Assembly: GCA_043780595.1 (NCBI GenBank)
Contig: JAYWCL010000180.1
Coordinates: 6,511-70,510 of the forward strand
Direction of reading: 5' to 3'
From: Limnoglobus sp043780595
GTDB taxonomy: Bacteria > Planctomycetota > Planctomycetia > Gemmatales > Gemmataceae
DNA length: 64,000 nucleotides
In this document: positions 1 to 7,990 of the stretch, in pieces
Layout: the number at the start of each line of letters is the position of its first letter
Numbering within the stretch: the stretch's first letter is position 1
Notes under the pieces: model-generated
What the model was told of the DNA's origin: nothing
Database searches by the model: none
Seen by the model: only the letters and a program-made list of their open reading frames with translations
Position numbers and translations under genes: made by a program

Positions 1-1023
1 CTTTTTGTGTTTGGGGTCGTTATCGTCGAGCACCTGAATTTCGCACATCGCATCGACCGAGGCACGTCCCTTTCCGGGATGACGAATCGCCAACCCGTTA
101 TTGCCACCCGGTGGCGTTTTGTATTCCAATCGAACGATGAAGTCGTCGAATTGCTCTTTCGTGAACACCACGCCGCCTTTTTTCGGTTTGCAAACGATCG
201 CACCTTCGACGATTTCGTGGTTGCTGAGGTCGCCTGCCCAACCGTCGAAATCTTTGCCGTTGAAGACCGATTGAAAACCATCGGCGGAATGTTTCGAGAG
301 AATAGCGTTCGCCTCAGCCGATGGAATTTCGCGGACGAACGCATTCCGCCAGCGAATTTCGCCGCCGTGCGTTTGCAACAGGATCGCACCCGATTTCAGA
401 AGCGGGACTTTGCGGTCTTTTTCCCAGAAGTTCTCCATTCGTGCATGATTCACGACGAGTTTATCGTTGAGGTAGACCGTCGTGCGTGCGCCGATCTGGA
501 TGATGCGAAAGCGGTTCCATTCGCCGAACGGCTTGTCCGCCAGCATCGCGGCATCTTTGCCCGGTGCCGCGTTACTGTTGTTGAACAATCCGCCGCTACC
601 TTTATCCGCGCCGATCCCGAACTTGGCCTTCTCGGTCGAATCCCAGATTTGCACTTGCGGGGTGCCGCGCAGATAGATGCCCGAATCGGCTTTCGCCACC
701 GTTTTGTAGTCGATCAACAGTTCGATATCGCCGTAAGATTTTTCTGAAGCCAAGTAGGCCCCTTTGCCATCGTTGACGAGTTCGTCATCCGCAACCGACC
801 AATGCTTCTTGGCATCATCGGTCCACGCCGCGAACTTCTTCGCACGATCCTCGGCAGACAATTTCTCCATCTCAGCGGGTGACGCTCCCTTTTCGTGGAT
901 CGCCCAACCCTGCCAACCGGAAAGGTCTTTGCCGTTGAAGAGTGGCGTAAACCCTGCTGGTGGAGCAGCAAATGCGGGGGCCATCGTCGCGATCACGAAG
1001 AGAATGAAACAAAAACGATTCAT
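1..1023 (-). CDS. Secreted DUF1080 (3-keto-disaccharide hydrolase-like) protein, 3' end outside window
   Basis: Partial gene entering from the left edge; 341 codons are visible and no stop is reached. Translation starts MNRFCFILFVIATMAPAFA, a classical signal peptide, then 'FTPLFNGKDLSGW', the usual opening of a DUF1080 concanavalin-like beta-sandwich, with 'GIYLRGTPQVQIWD' and 'FGEWNRFRII' further on. A second DUF1080 unit begins near residue 216 ('FQSVFNGKDFDGW'), so this is a tandem-domain protein. The family is abundant in planctomycetes and is linked to extracytoplasmic sugar metabolism; the substrate is unknown. It is divergent from the lipoprotein gene at 1164. Family assignment is firm, activity inferred. 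Confidence 0.85.
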   Translation of the reverse strand, partial: MNRFCFILFVIATMAPAFAAPPAGFTPLFNGKDLSGWQGWAIHEKGASPAEMEKLSAEDRAKKFAAWTDDAKKHWSVADDELVNDGKGAYLASEKSYGDIELLIDYKTVAKADSGIYLRGTPQVQIWDSTEKAKFGIGADKGSGGLFNNSNAAPGKDAAMLADKPFGEWNRFRIIQIGARTTVYLNDKLVVNHARMENFWEKDRKVPLLKSGAILLQTHGGEIRWRNAFVREIPSAEANAILSKHSADGFQSVFNGKDFDGWAGDLSNHEIVEGAIVCKPKKGGVVFTKEQFDDFIVRLEYKTPPGGNNGLAIRHPGKGRASVDAMCEIQVLDDNDPKHKK

Positions 1024-1163
1024 GACGATTCTCGTGGGCTGGGAGAGTTGGATGTATTGTGACGGATCGCGTGCGAGAAGTCTATGGGCTAAACGCGATC
1101 CGACTTGACGCGATTCCGGCAGGTTGTCATATCGTGCGAGCGAAACTGCCTGGGGGACTTCAG

Positions 1164-1772
1164 ATGAATCCGTACGTTCGAGTGGCGGGAATATTGGCGA
1201 TGACTTCCGCCGGGTGCGCTTCCGTTGCGCCACTCGACAACCCGATTGTCGTTCGGACGGTTCCTGCAAACGTCGAAAATCCGTTGCTCGTCTCACCCGG
1301 TGAACCGGACGCCAACGGCTATGCGGAAGTCTACGAACGGGTGATCGATGTGCTCGACGATTACTTCGATATTAAGCCCACTTCGCGTTACGCCGGTCAC
1401 ATTGAAACGTTTCCGCACATCGCGCCGGGATTCGAGCAGCCTTGGAAAGCGGGTAACCCCGACCACCGCGAACGCTTGATCGCGACGTTCCAGACGATGC
1501 GGAAGTACGCGATCGTCGACATTTGGGCGGGCGAACGTGGCGGCTATAAAATCTCGCTCGAAGTCCGCAGAGAACTGCTGGATATCGAACGGCCGTCTCG
1601 CGCCACGGCGGGGGGGGCTGTGTTTCGCGAAGCCCCAACCGTCGATCGCCGCAACGAAGTGATTCAAACCGAAGTGGCTTCCAATCTCGGATGGATTCCC
1701 GTCGGTCGCGATTACGCACTCGAGCAACAGCTATTGGCTCGCATTCGCGATTGTGCGATTTTCAAACAGTAA
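1164..1772 (+). CDS. Putative lipoprotein of unknown function
   Basis: 202 residues from the ATG at 1164. The frame is open further upstream, but this start gives a short hydrophobic N-terminus ending in 'MTSAGC', a plausible lipobox with Cys17 as the lipidated residue. The rest is soluble, with no motif I recognise; 'DVLDDYFDIKPTSRYAGHIET' and a C-terminal 'ALEQQLLARIRDC' helix suggest a small periplasmic or outer-membrane-anchored alpha/beta domain. The end lies 13 bp before copy 1 of the 305-bp repeat. Probably a real gene; function unknown. Confidence 0.6.
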   Translation: MNPYVRVAGILAMTSAGCASVAPLDNPIVVRTVPANVENPLLVSPGEPDANGYAEVYERVIDVLDDYFDIKPTSRYAGHIETFPHIAPGFEQPWKAGNPDHRERLIATFQTMRKYAIVDIWAGERGGYKISLEVRRELLDIERPSRATAGGAVFREAPTVDRRNEVIQTEVASNLGWIPVGRDYALEQQLLARIRDCAIFKQ

Positions 1773-1785
1773 CGTGCCTCCGAAT

Positions 1786-2090
1786 CGACGTAAGTCGGAA
1801 TTCCGGAGGCTCAAAAACCGTTTTTTTGCCATTTTTGCGTCTCAAAATGCCACTTTTCGATCGTAAATCGCTGATCGGTTCACGGGCGGTTTGCCGTATC
1901 TCGCACTTTTATCGCGGGTTACGTCGAGGCTCGCGATTACACATCAGTGGAAACTACTGGTTTTTTCGCGACCGAATGCGACCGAAAATCGACCGGACCC
2001 GACACAAAATCGACCGGATGCGACATAAAATCGACCGAACGCGACATTTTTGCGTCACTCCGTGCACGACGAGAATTCTGACTTACGTCG
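1786..2090 (+). repeat. 305-bp terminal-inverted-repeat element, copy 1
   Basis: Bounded by CGACGTAAGTC at 1786-1796 and its inverse GACTTACGTCG at 2080-2090. The same boundaries and size recur at 16666-16970 (inverted) and 26878-27184. Each end can fold on itself as CGAC-GTAA-GTCG, a GNRA-type tetraloop hairpin. Inside lie an A/T-rich tract with a T7 run near 1821 and tandem units built on 'AAAATCGACCG' plus 'ATGCGAC' at about 1975-2045. An outer arm pair (GCCTCCG 1776-1782, CGGAGGC 1804-1810) followed by the T-run could act as a terminator for the lipoprotein gene. No coding capacity; MITE-like or a structured RNA. Confidence 0.75.
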
Positions 2091-2219
2091 CATCGCCTCC
2101 GATTTTTTGACTTCGCGAATTCGTGTGGGTGCGCGTTTTGCGATTATTTTTGCAAAATGAAATGCTTTGCCGTACGAATAAGCGTTTAATGTCGTATCCC
2201 GCCCTTCCGGAGTTGCGCG

Positions 2220-4667
2220 ATGGCTGTCGTCAAATCTGCGTTGAAGTCGATCGCCGAGCCGCTCATCTCGGTGGGGCTGCGTACGGTGTTGTCGATTCCC
2301 GTCGATGGGGCGATTGAGTGGGTCAAGCAGCGGTTTACCGACCATAGCGAAGCGTTGCCGAAGGCGATTGCGGCCGCGAACGATCGCGCGTGGCAGGCGC
2401 TCGCGTTGGCGCTGGCTGGCGACAGTTTGCTCGACACGATATTCGGGCGATTCCGCGATAGCGACATGAAAGCCGTCCGCACGCAGATTCGCGCGTTCGT
2501 GGACAATTCCGATAGCGGTCTCGAACTCTCTCCTGCGGGGCTACGTGCAAAAGCGTGCGAGGAGCTGAACCAACTCAAAAGTGCCGGGCGGTTGGGTGCC
2601 GATGTCGAATGGACTGCGCTGGATTTAACCCGCTTTGGCAGCACGGCGAAACTGTCCGACGATGCCCATCGTGCGGTGTCGCAGATCGCTGCCGAACTTC
2701 AAACCGATGCCCCACATCTCTTTCAGGTTCTCACGCTCGCGCCACCGGGTGGCACGCCGTTGCTGGCCACCGCGTTCGCGTTTTTCCTTCGTCGCCAGAT
2801 CGCCACAAACCCCGAGCTCGCCGTCGAACTCACGCACGATGGCCTGCGTTTGCTCTCGCAGAAGCAGCAAGCCGGTTTCGAGAACCTCGAACAGTCGCTC
2901 GATTCAAAGTGGGGTGAACTCGGCGAGATGCTGAGCGGCTTCCTCGCGGACAACCAGAACAACCAGTCTGATATCATCGCGAAACTCGACCGGATCCTCG
3001 AACAGAACCAGGTCGTCACAAAGCCCGAATCGCCGTTGCGCGTGTCGGTCAACAGTGAAAGCGAACGCGACCTCGTGCGGCAACTCCGCGACCGCGTTCG
3101 CGAACTGCCCACGGAACTGGTGGGCGCGAAACTGCACTCGCTGCTGGGTGACGGCCTCGCTGCCGCCGGGGAGTTTGCCGATGCCCAGCAATCGCACGCC
3201 GCCGCCGCCGTTGCCGCCCACGCATCCGCCGACCGCACCGCCGAAGCCGAGGCCGAGTACAAGCAGTTCAAGGATGCCTGCGAAATCCAGCAGTGGGAAC
3301 CCGCACTCGCCGCACTGAACCGCGCAATTGTCCTTGATGAGAAGCGGTTTCGCCCCGTCCCAAAGCACTACGCCATCGAATCGATTCTCGGTGCCGGTGC
3401 CTTCGGCGTCGTGTTCAAATGCCGGAATACGATTTCGTTCGACGAAGACGACAACGAACTGATCGTGGCCGTGAAGACCTTCCGCGAATCCGACCTCGAC
3501 CGCCCATCAAAAACCATCTTTAGTGAAGCCAACATACTCAAAAACCTGACGCACGAAAATATCATCCGCGTCATCGAACACAACTACGCCGATCCCGATA
3601 CGCAAATGCGTCCCTTCCTCGCGATGGAATATTTCTCCGGTGTTACGCTGGAAGAACACTTGAAGCAGCATGGGAAATTGTCCGTCGAAAACTTCTTCAA
3701 GCTGTTTACGCAGATCGCATCCGCATTGCACGCAGCGCACTCCGGCAAACGTCCGGTCTTCCACCGCGACCTGAAGCCCGCGAACATTATGGTGCGCAAA
3801 GACGGCGAAATCTGGACCGTAAAAGTGATCGACTTCGGGTTGGCGATTCACACGTCGGTGCGGAAAGAAAGTGTCAACCTATCGCACGCACTGCGTGTCA
3901 CTCGCGACAAGTGCATCGCCGGCACGATCAAGTATGCCGCCCCCGAACAATTGGGCGAGAAGCCGTATCCCGTCGGCGCACATTCGGACGTGTTCGCCTT
4001 CGGAAAGACCGCCCTCGATAGCCTTTTCGCTACCGGTCACGTGACGCTAAAGCACTGGAAGTCACTTCCCGATAGCCTCGCCAATATGCTCGCTCGCTGC
4101 GTCGAGGAAGAGTATTTTCCCAAGCACCCCGACGAAGGTCGCTTTCACGGATTCACGCCAATACTTGTCAGCTTGGCACAGTCGGTCGCTTCTGCAACTG
4201 CGAAACCAATTGTCAAATCGGTGCAAACACCCGCAGTGATCAAACCGGTTGAGCCGATTGTCAATTCGGTCCCGGTTACACTGACGCCTTTGGTTTCCAA
4301 ACCGAGTTTGAGTAGTGTCGCGAGTGAAACACGTCCTGTACCTTCACGCGTAACCATACCTGCAAAACCGGTTGAACCGATTGTCAAACTCGTACCGGTT
4401 GCAATGTCACCTGTTGTGACCAAACCGAGTTTGCCCAACATTCACAAGGAAACGCAGACTGCGTCCGCAGTTGCCAAACCTGTTGGAACGATTGTCAAAT
4501 CAGTACCGGCTAAAGAAAGTCGGCTGCCAACAGTCCGCCTATTCACACTCGCCAAAGATCTCAATATTGCTTCGGGTGTGCCCCGTCGCTCAGGTACAGC
4601 ATCCTTGGCTTTCGCTGCGTGGCAGGTCTGTGAGTTGAGTCAAGAGCCGGATACGCGAAGTTGGTAG
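2220..4667 (+). CDS. Ser/Thr protein kinase with large N-terminal regulatory region and IF2N-like tail
   Basis: 815 residues; CCGGAG lies 7 nt before the ATG. Residues 1-380 are mostly helical with no motif I can name. The Hanks-type kinase domain spans about 383-640: glycine loop GAGAFG at 391, VAVK lysine 419, HRDLKPAN from 515 (catalytic Asp517), DFG at 538, then 'APEQ'. The tail is Pro/Val-rich with two copies of a 'KPVEPIVxxVPV' unit, then 'VRLFTLAKDLNIAS' near 775, which resembles the start of the IF2 N-terminal domain used as a small module in planctomycete proteins. That module is incomplete: the sequence turns into 'GVPRRSGTASLAF' and stops at the edge of a repeat-rich gap. Probably a cytoplasmic signalling kinase whose tail has been cut. 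Kinase call firm, tail reading tentative. Confidence 0.9.
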   Translation: MAVVKSALKSIAEPLISVGLRTVLSIPVDGAIEWVKQRFTDHSEALPKAIAAANDRAWQALALALAGDSLLDTIFGRFRDSDMKAVRTQIRAFVDNSDSGLELSPAGLRAKACEELNQLKSAGRLGADVEWTALDLTRFGSTAKLSDDAHRAVSQIAAELQTDAPHLFQVLTLAPPGGTPLLATAFAFFLRRQIATNPELAVELTHDGLRLLSQKQQAGFENLEQSLDSKWGELGEMLSGFLADNQNNQSDIIAKLDRILEQNQVVTKPESPLRVSVNSESERDLVRQLRDRVRELPTELVGAKLHSLLGDGLAAAGEFADAQQSHAAAAVAAHASADRTAEAEAEYKQFKDACEIQQWEPALAALNRAIVLDEKRFRPVPKHYAIESILGAGAFGVVFKCRNTISFDEDDNELIVAVKTFRESDLDRPSKTIFSEANILKNLTHENIIRVIEHNYADPDTQMRPFLAMEYFSGVTLEEHLKQHGKLSVENFFKLFTQIASALHAAHSGKRPVFHRDLKPANIMVRKDGEIWTVKVIDFGLAIHTSVRKESVNLSHALRVTRDKCIAGTIKYAAPEQLGEKPYPVGAHSDVFAFGKTALDSLFATGHVTLKHWKSLPDSLANMLARCVEEEYFPKHPDEGRFHGFTPILVSLAQSVASATAKPIVKSVQTPAVIKPVEPIVNSVPVTLTPLVSKPSLSSVASETRPVPSRVTIPAKPVEPIVKLVPVAMSPVVTKPSLPNIHKETQTASAVAKPVGTIVKSVPAKESRLPTVRLFTLAKDLNIASGVPRRSGTASLAFAAWQVCELSQEPDTRSW

Positions 4668-4763
4668 CGCACTGGAGCGGATGCGAAGTGGAGGGTACCG
4701 CCCGGAGCGTCGGGGGTCGAGGACGTTCGAGACCAATAATACTTCACGCAAATCCCGGCGCAA

Positions 4764-4781
4764 GGCGAGCGGGGGAGGTCA
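4764..4781 (+). repeat. GGCGAGCGG-type short repeat, copy 1
   Basis: Exact 18-bp GGCGAGCGGGGGAGGTCA, repeated at 4918-4935 and 21870-21887. The other two copies pair with a nearby CCGCTCGCC to form a 9-bp stem; this copy has no inverted partner close by. Confidence 0.7.
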
Positions 4782-4888
4782 CTCCCCTGATTCTTCCTGC
4801 GTCGTGGGCCGTGTGCATTTTCGATGACGCGATCTTTCTCCATTCGCGTTGCATATGATGATGGCTGGATCAGTGGGCTTACGCCACA

Positions 4889-4935
4889 CCGCTCGCCTCC
4901 GAATAGATTGACCTCTTGGCGAGCGGGGGAGGTCA
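4889..4935. repeat. GGCGAGCGG-type inverted repeat, copy 2
   Basis: CCGCTCGCC at 4889-4897 is the reverse complement of GGCGAGCGG at 4918-4926, part of the 18-bp motif GGCGAGCGGGGGAGGTCA. The arms are in the opposite order to the copy at 21870-21911, and both are accompanied by 'GGCTTAC' close to the CCGCTCGCC arm. Small dispersed palindromic element. Confidence 0.65.
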
Positions 4936-4967
4936 GCCTGTTCATCTCGGTGGGAGTCTCCCATCTT

Positions 4968-5013
4968 ACGAGCCACCGGGTTCATCCTGAACCCGGCGTA
5001 CCCCGCAGCTCGT
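4968..5013. repeat. REP-like hairpin, ACGAGCCACCGGG family
   Basis: Begins ACGAGCCACCGGG, with a perfect inner stem CCGGGTTCA-tcc-TGAACCCGG, and closes with GCTCGT pairing to the first ACGAGC. The same ACGAGCCACCGGG start is the left arm of the hairpin behind hisG at 42086-42125, so this is a dispersed hairpin family. Confidence 0.65.
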
Positions 5014-5170
5014 GGTAGTAATTGCTGGTTCCGGTAGGGTCTTTATTAGTTTTTGTGAAAAAAGAGAACTCGGCGTTTTTGGCATCCCACTTCACTGAGC
5101 CAAGAACTTGCTCGGAAGCGACCGTGACCCATCCCATATCTCGACCCGCTCCACGTCGACGAATACGCAT
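4982..5170 (-). pseudogene. Possible gene fragment, unknown
   Basis: 62-codon open frame starting MRIRRRGAGRDMGW with protein-like composition ('VKWDAKNAEFSFFTKTNKDPTG'). The last codons (GTPGSG) are encoded by the REP-like hairpin at 4968-5013, so if this was ever a gene its 3' end has been replaced by repeat DNA. No family recognised; it could be chance. Confidence 0.25.
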
Positions 5171-5333
5171 CGAATATCTCCGGTTTTCGTTCCTGCTATG
5201 ACATGATGGAATTTAGGCAATTACTATCAATTTACGGCATTGTTTACCGGCGAGTTTTGGATGTCAAGATAATTATTGCTGGAAATGTGCTACTGCTTAC
5301 GAGTTTGAAACCCGCGAAGGTCATTCAACTCCT

Positions 5334-5377
5334 GTTTCGCCGCTTCGCTACGCAAAGCCTACGCGGCGCGGCTAAAC
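5334..5377. repeat. GTTT...AAAC palindromic repeat, copy 1
   Basis: About 44 bp starting GTTTCGCCGC and ending GCGGCTAAAC, partly self-complementary. Read on the opposite strand it shares GTTT-GCCGCGCC...AGCGAAGCG with the segment at 42231-42269. It sits 19 bp before larE, inside its leader. Confidence 0.55.
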
Positions 5378-5396
5378 TTCCCCTACAATACACTCC

Positions 5397-6257
5397 ATGA
5401 TGACCGTGGAATCCGACATCATTCTGAAACGCGACGCGCTGCTGGCGATTCTTCGGCGGTTGCCGGGGGTGGCGGTGGCGTTTAGTGGGGGCGTCGATAG
5501 TGCGGTGGTTGCGAAGGCGGCGTTCGTGGCGCTCGGCGATGCCGCGATTGCGGTGACGGCGGACAGTGCGAGTGTACCGCGGAGCGAGTTGCTGGCGGCG
5601 ATTCAGTTGGCCAAGCTCATCGGCATTCGGCACGAAGTCGTTCGCACCGATGAATTCGCGAACCCCGACTACATCAAGAACGATGGCAGTCGATGTTATC
5701 ATTGCAAAACCGAACTCTATTCGCGAATCGATGCGATTCTGCCCGCACTTGGCGTGACGATGATGTGTAGCGGGGCGAACCTCGATGATGCGGGGGATTA
5801 TCGGCCGGGGCTGCGTGCGGCGGCGGAACATTCGGTGCGACACCCGTTGCAAGAAGCGGGATTCACGAAGGCCGATGTGCGGGCGCTCGCGAAACTCTGG
5901 GAGTTGCCCGCGTGGGACAAACCGGCTGCGCCGTGTCTCTCGAGCCGGATTGCGCCGGGGCTGGCGGCAACGGCGGAACGAACGTTGCGGGTCGAACGCG
6001 GCGAGGAATATCTGAAGTCGCTCGGGTTGCGAGTCTGTCGGGTGCGGTACCACGAAGGCGACATCGCGCGGATCGAAGTACCTCCGGTGGACATCGCCCG
6101 GCTCAGCGCCGAACCGATTCGTAGCGAGTTGAGCCGCACGTTCCGCGAGATCGGCTTTCAGTTCGTGACGATCGACCTCGAAGGGTTCCGCTCGGGTAGT
6201 TTGAACGACTTGATTTCCCTCGATGTGAAAGTCCGCTACGGAGCTTTGCGATCATGA
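5397..6257 (+). CDS. larE: LarE-type ATP-dependent sacrificial sulfur transferase
   Basis: 286 residues. PP-loop ATPase motif SGGVDS at 30-35; the family's CYHCK segment lies near residue 100 ('RCYHCKTELY'); 'DKPAAPCLSSR' places Cys180 at the position of the sulfur-donating cysteine of LarE. LarE adenylates the carboxylates of the pyridinium precursor and donates its own cysteine sulfur to make the nickel-pincer cofactor of lactate racemase-type enzymes. larA, larB and larC are not in this window, so the pathway role is inferred from the family. ATG at 5397 is followed at once by a second ATG. Its stop overlaps the next start (ATGA at 6254), implying translational coupling. Confidence 0.88.
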   Translation: MMTVESDIILKRDALLAILRRLPGVAVAFSGGVDSAVVAKAAFVALGDAAIAVTADSASVPRSELLAAIQLAKLIGIRHEVVRTDEFANPDYIKNDGSRCYHCKTELYSRIDAILPALGVTMMCSGANLDDAGDYRPGLRAAAEHSVRHPLQEAGFTKADVRALAKLWELPAWDKPAAPCLSSRIAPGLAATAERTLRVERGEEYLKSLGLRVCRVRYHEGDIARIEVPPVDIARLSAEPIRSELSRTFREIGFQFVTIDLEGFRSGSLNDLISLDVKVRYGALRS

Positions 6258-6511
6258 CCCCGCTCGCCGCCGATGTTGCCCTCGATCAATTTTTTCTCGA
6301 AGCGCGCTGTCAGTTACTCACCTTGGCGGCGATTCTCGATCGGATCGACCGCGGCAGCGGTGCGGACGAGGCGAACGACGACCCACGGACGCAGCGGATT
6401 CATGCGGCAATTGCACTTTTAACGAGCGCAAATCTCGATCGGGCCGCACAGATTCAACGTCTGTTTTCGCTCGAATACGATCCCGAATGGAAACGTCCGC
6501 AGCCACGGTAA
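6254..6511 (+). CDS. Small protein coupled to larE, unknown
   Basis: 85 residues, largely helical, no cysteine cluster, signal or membrane segment. It starts within the larE stop (ATGA), so it is almost certainly translated from the larE message. Composition is gene-like (low rare-residue content, 'QRIHAAIALLTSANLDRAAQIQRLFSLEY'). I recognise no family; a helper or regulator of the sulfur transferase is only a guess from position. Confidence 0.6.
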   Translation: MTPLAADVALDQFFLEARCQLLTLAAILDRIDRGSGADEANDDPRTQRIHAAIALLTSANLDRAAQIQRLFSLEYDPEWKRPQPR

Positions 6512-6633
6512 CGATCGCGATTTCGTTGCAAGATTGATTTTCGTGCATACAACCCCTGCACGCGGCACGCCAGACTTGTAAACTTCCCTGAATACATATC
6601 GGGCTTCGCACGGAAACTTGAGGGTTGACATCC

Positions 6634-7965
6634 ATGCCGATCAAAGTCACCTGCAACAATTGCGGCGGCGTATTGCACGCGCCGGATGACTCTGCGGGCA
6701 AAAAGGGACGCTGCCCGACGTGCGGCACGGTCCTGACGATCAACGCCGATATGCCGAACCCAACGGGGGCATCGGTGTTCGGCGCGCCGATGGGCGGCAT
6801 AGATAATTCGGACAAGGCCAACCGGCCGTTGCCGTTCCCGCCTGTGGGTGGGCCGTGGACGGGGACGCCGCCCGTGTTTGGGAAAGAGAACGCGACGCAA
6901 CCGGGGCCAAAACCGGCAGCGTTTCCGCCTGCGTCGAACGAGCCGCGTTCGTCGTACGACATTGCGGGGATGCCGGAATCCGAACCGATTCGGCCAGTAC
7001 CCGGCACGCCACCGAACACGCACGGGAGCCGCGTGCCCCCCGACCCGCGTAAGTATTCCGAGCCGATGGCGAAGCCCGGTCGGCCTGCGACAGCCAAGAA
7101 AACCGAATCCGATGACACCCGATGGAACCGCGTTCGCAAGGGTCTCGGCTGGGTGCAGTTCGCCGGACTGTTCGCATTCCTGGCGGTCGTCGGCGCGACG
7201 CTGATACCGATCCTCGCACAGTTCGGCGTGAATCTTCCCGATAAACTGCCGGGCTATCTCGGGATGGATACCGTTTCGAGCACGACCGAAATCGGCGTCG
7301 GTGCCGTGATGGTTCCCGTCGTGTTAGCATTATTCTGCTTGTTGATCGGGCGGATGGGTGTCTCGGCGGCACCGAGTTCGTCGTATGCACGCGGACCCGC
7401 ACTCGCTTCGTCGTTGGCGACGCTCGTCGCGGTCGGGGGGGCGATTGCCTTGCTCGCGATCACCGGCCTCGGCGTCAAAGATGGCTTCGTGCCGAAATTC
7501 CAGGCGTCACCGATCGTCGGTGCGAACCTGCAAACGAAAGCTCACGACTTCACGCAGTCGAATCTGTTGCCAACCGACGGCATCGCCGGGGTGATCCAGC
7601 GATTCGGCCTCGCCGCGTTCCTGGCGTTCGGCCTCGTTGCGGAAATCTGGTTCTTCGCAGCACTCGGGCGGATCGCCGCATACCTCAAGAATGCGACCGC
7701 CAGTGCCCGCATCAACTGCGTGCTGATCCTCAAAGGTACGCTGTTGGCGTTTGCGGTTCTCGCCTGTGTGGCCACCCAGATTTACGGCGATTGGATCACC
7801 GCGAATATCTGGTCGAAGTGGAACGGCCTCGACGCCAAGACGCAGGCGATTGCGGTCCCCGGCATCGTGCTGTTCGTCGGCTTCGCGATTTTCTTGATTC
7901 ACACGCGAATGGTCGGCGGCGTGAAGCGTGCCATCCGCGATCACGTCGATCCGGCCAGTATTTAA
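6634..7965 (+). CDS. Zinc-ribbon multi-pass membrane protein
   Basis: 443 residues from ATG 6634; an earlier TTG in frame (6625) is less likely because the related gene at 9158 also begins 'MPI'. Residues 5-35 form a zinc ribbon (CNNCGG...CPTCGT, two CxxC knuckles). A Pro/Gly-rich linker of about 130 residues follows, then about six hydrophobic helices from residue 170 on (for example 'FAGLFAFLAVVGATLIPIL' and 'GIVLFVGFAIFLIHT'). This layout is common in planctomycetes and of unknown role, perhaps sensing at the membrane. The CotH-like gene follows after 25 bp. Confidence 0.75.
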   Translation: MPIKVTCNNCGGVLHAPDDSAGKKGRCPTCGTVLTINADMPNPTGASVFGAPMGGIDNSDKANRPLPFPPVGGPWTGTPPVFGKENATQPGPKPAAFPPASNEPRSSYDIAGMPESEPIRPVPGTPPNTHGSRVPPDPRKYSEPMAKPGRPATAKKTESDDTRWNRVRKGLGWVQFAGLFAFLAVVGATLIPILAQFGVNLPDKLPGYLGMDTVSSTTEIGVGAVMVPVVLALFCLLIGRMGVSAAPSSSYARGPALASSLATLVAVGGAIALLAITGLGVKDGFVPKFQASPIVGANLQTKAHDFTQSNLLPTDGIAGVIQRFGLAAFLAFGLVAEIWFFAALGRIAAYLKNATASARINCVLILKGTLLAFAVLACVATQIYGDWITANIWSKWNGLDAKTQAIAVPGIVLFVGFAIFLIHTRMVGGVKRAIRDHVDPASI

Positions 7966-7990
7966 ACACACCACTACGCGAGTAACCCCG

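Larger units (their letters stand above)
4668..5396. other. Repeat-rich intergenic region
   Basis: 729 bp between the kinase and larE with no convincing complete gene. It holds two copies of a GGCGAGCGGGGGAGGTCA motif, a long hairpin at 4968-5013, a possible leftward gene fragment at 4982-5170 and a palindromic repeat at 5334-5377. Several of these motifs recur elsewhere in the window (21.87 kb, 42.09 kb, 42.23 kb). This is a landing zone for small dispersed elements; it probably also carries the larE promoter, which I cannot pinpoint. Confidence 0.6.

Noticed and set aside
1970..2050. Possible CRISPR-like array (repeated ATCGACCG/ATGCGAC units)
   Set aside because: Units are contiguous and too short, there are no regular spacers, and no cas gene is present; they are internal to the 305-bp repeat element.
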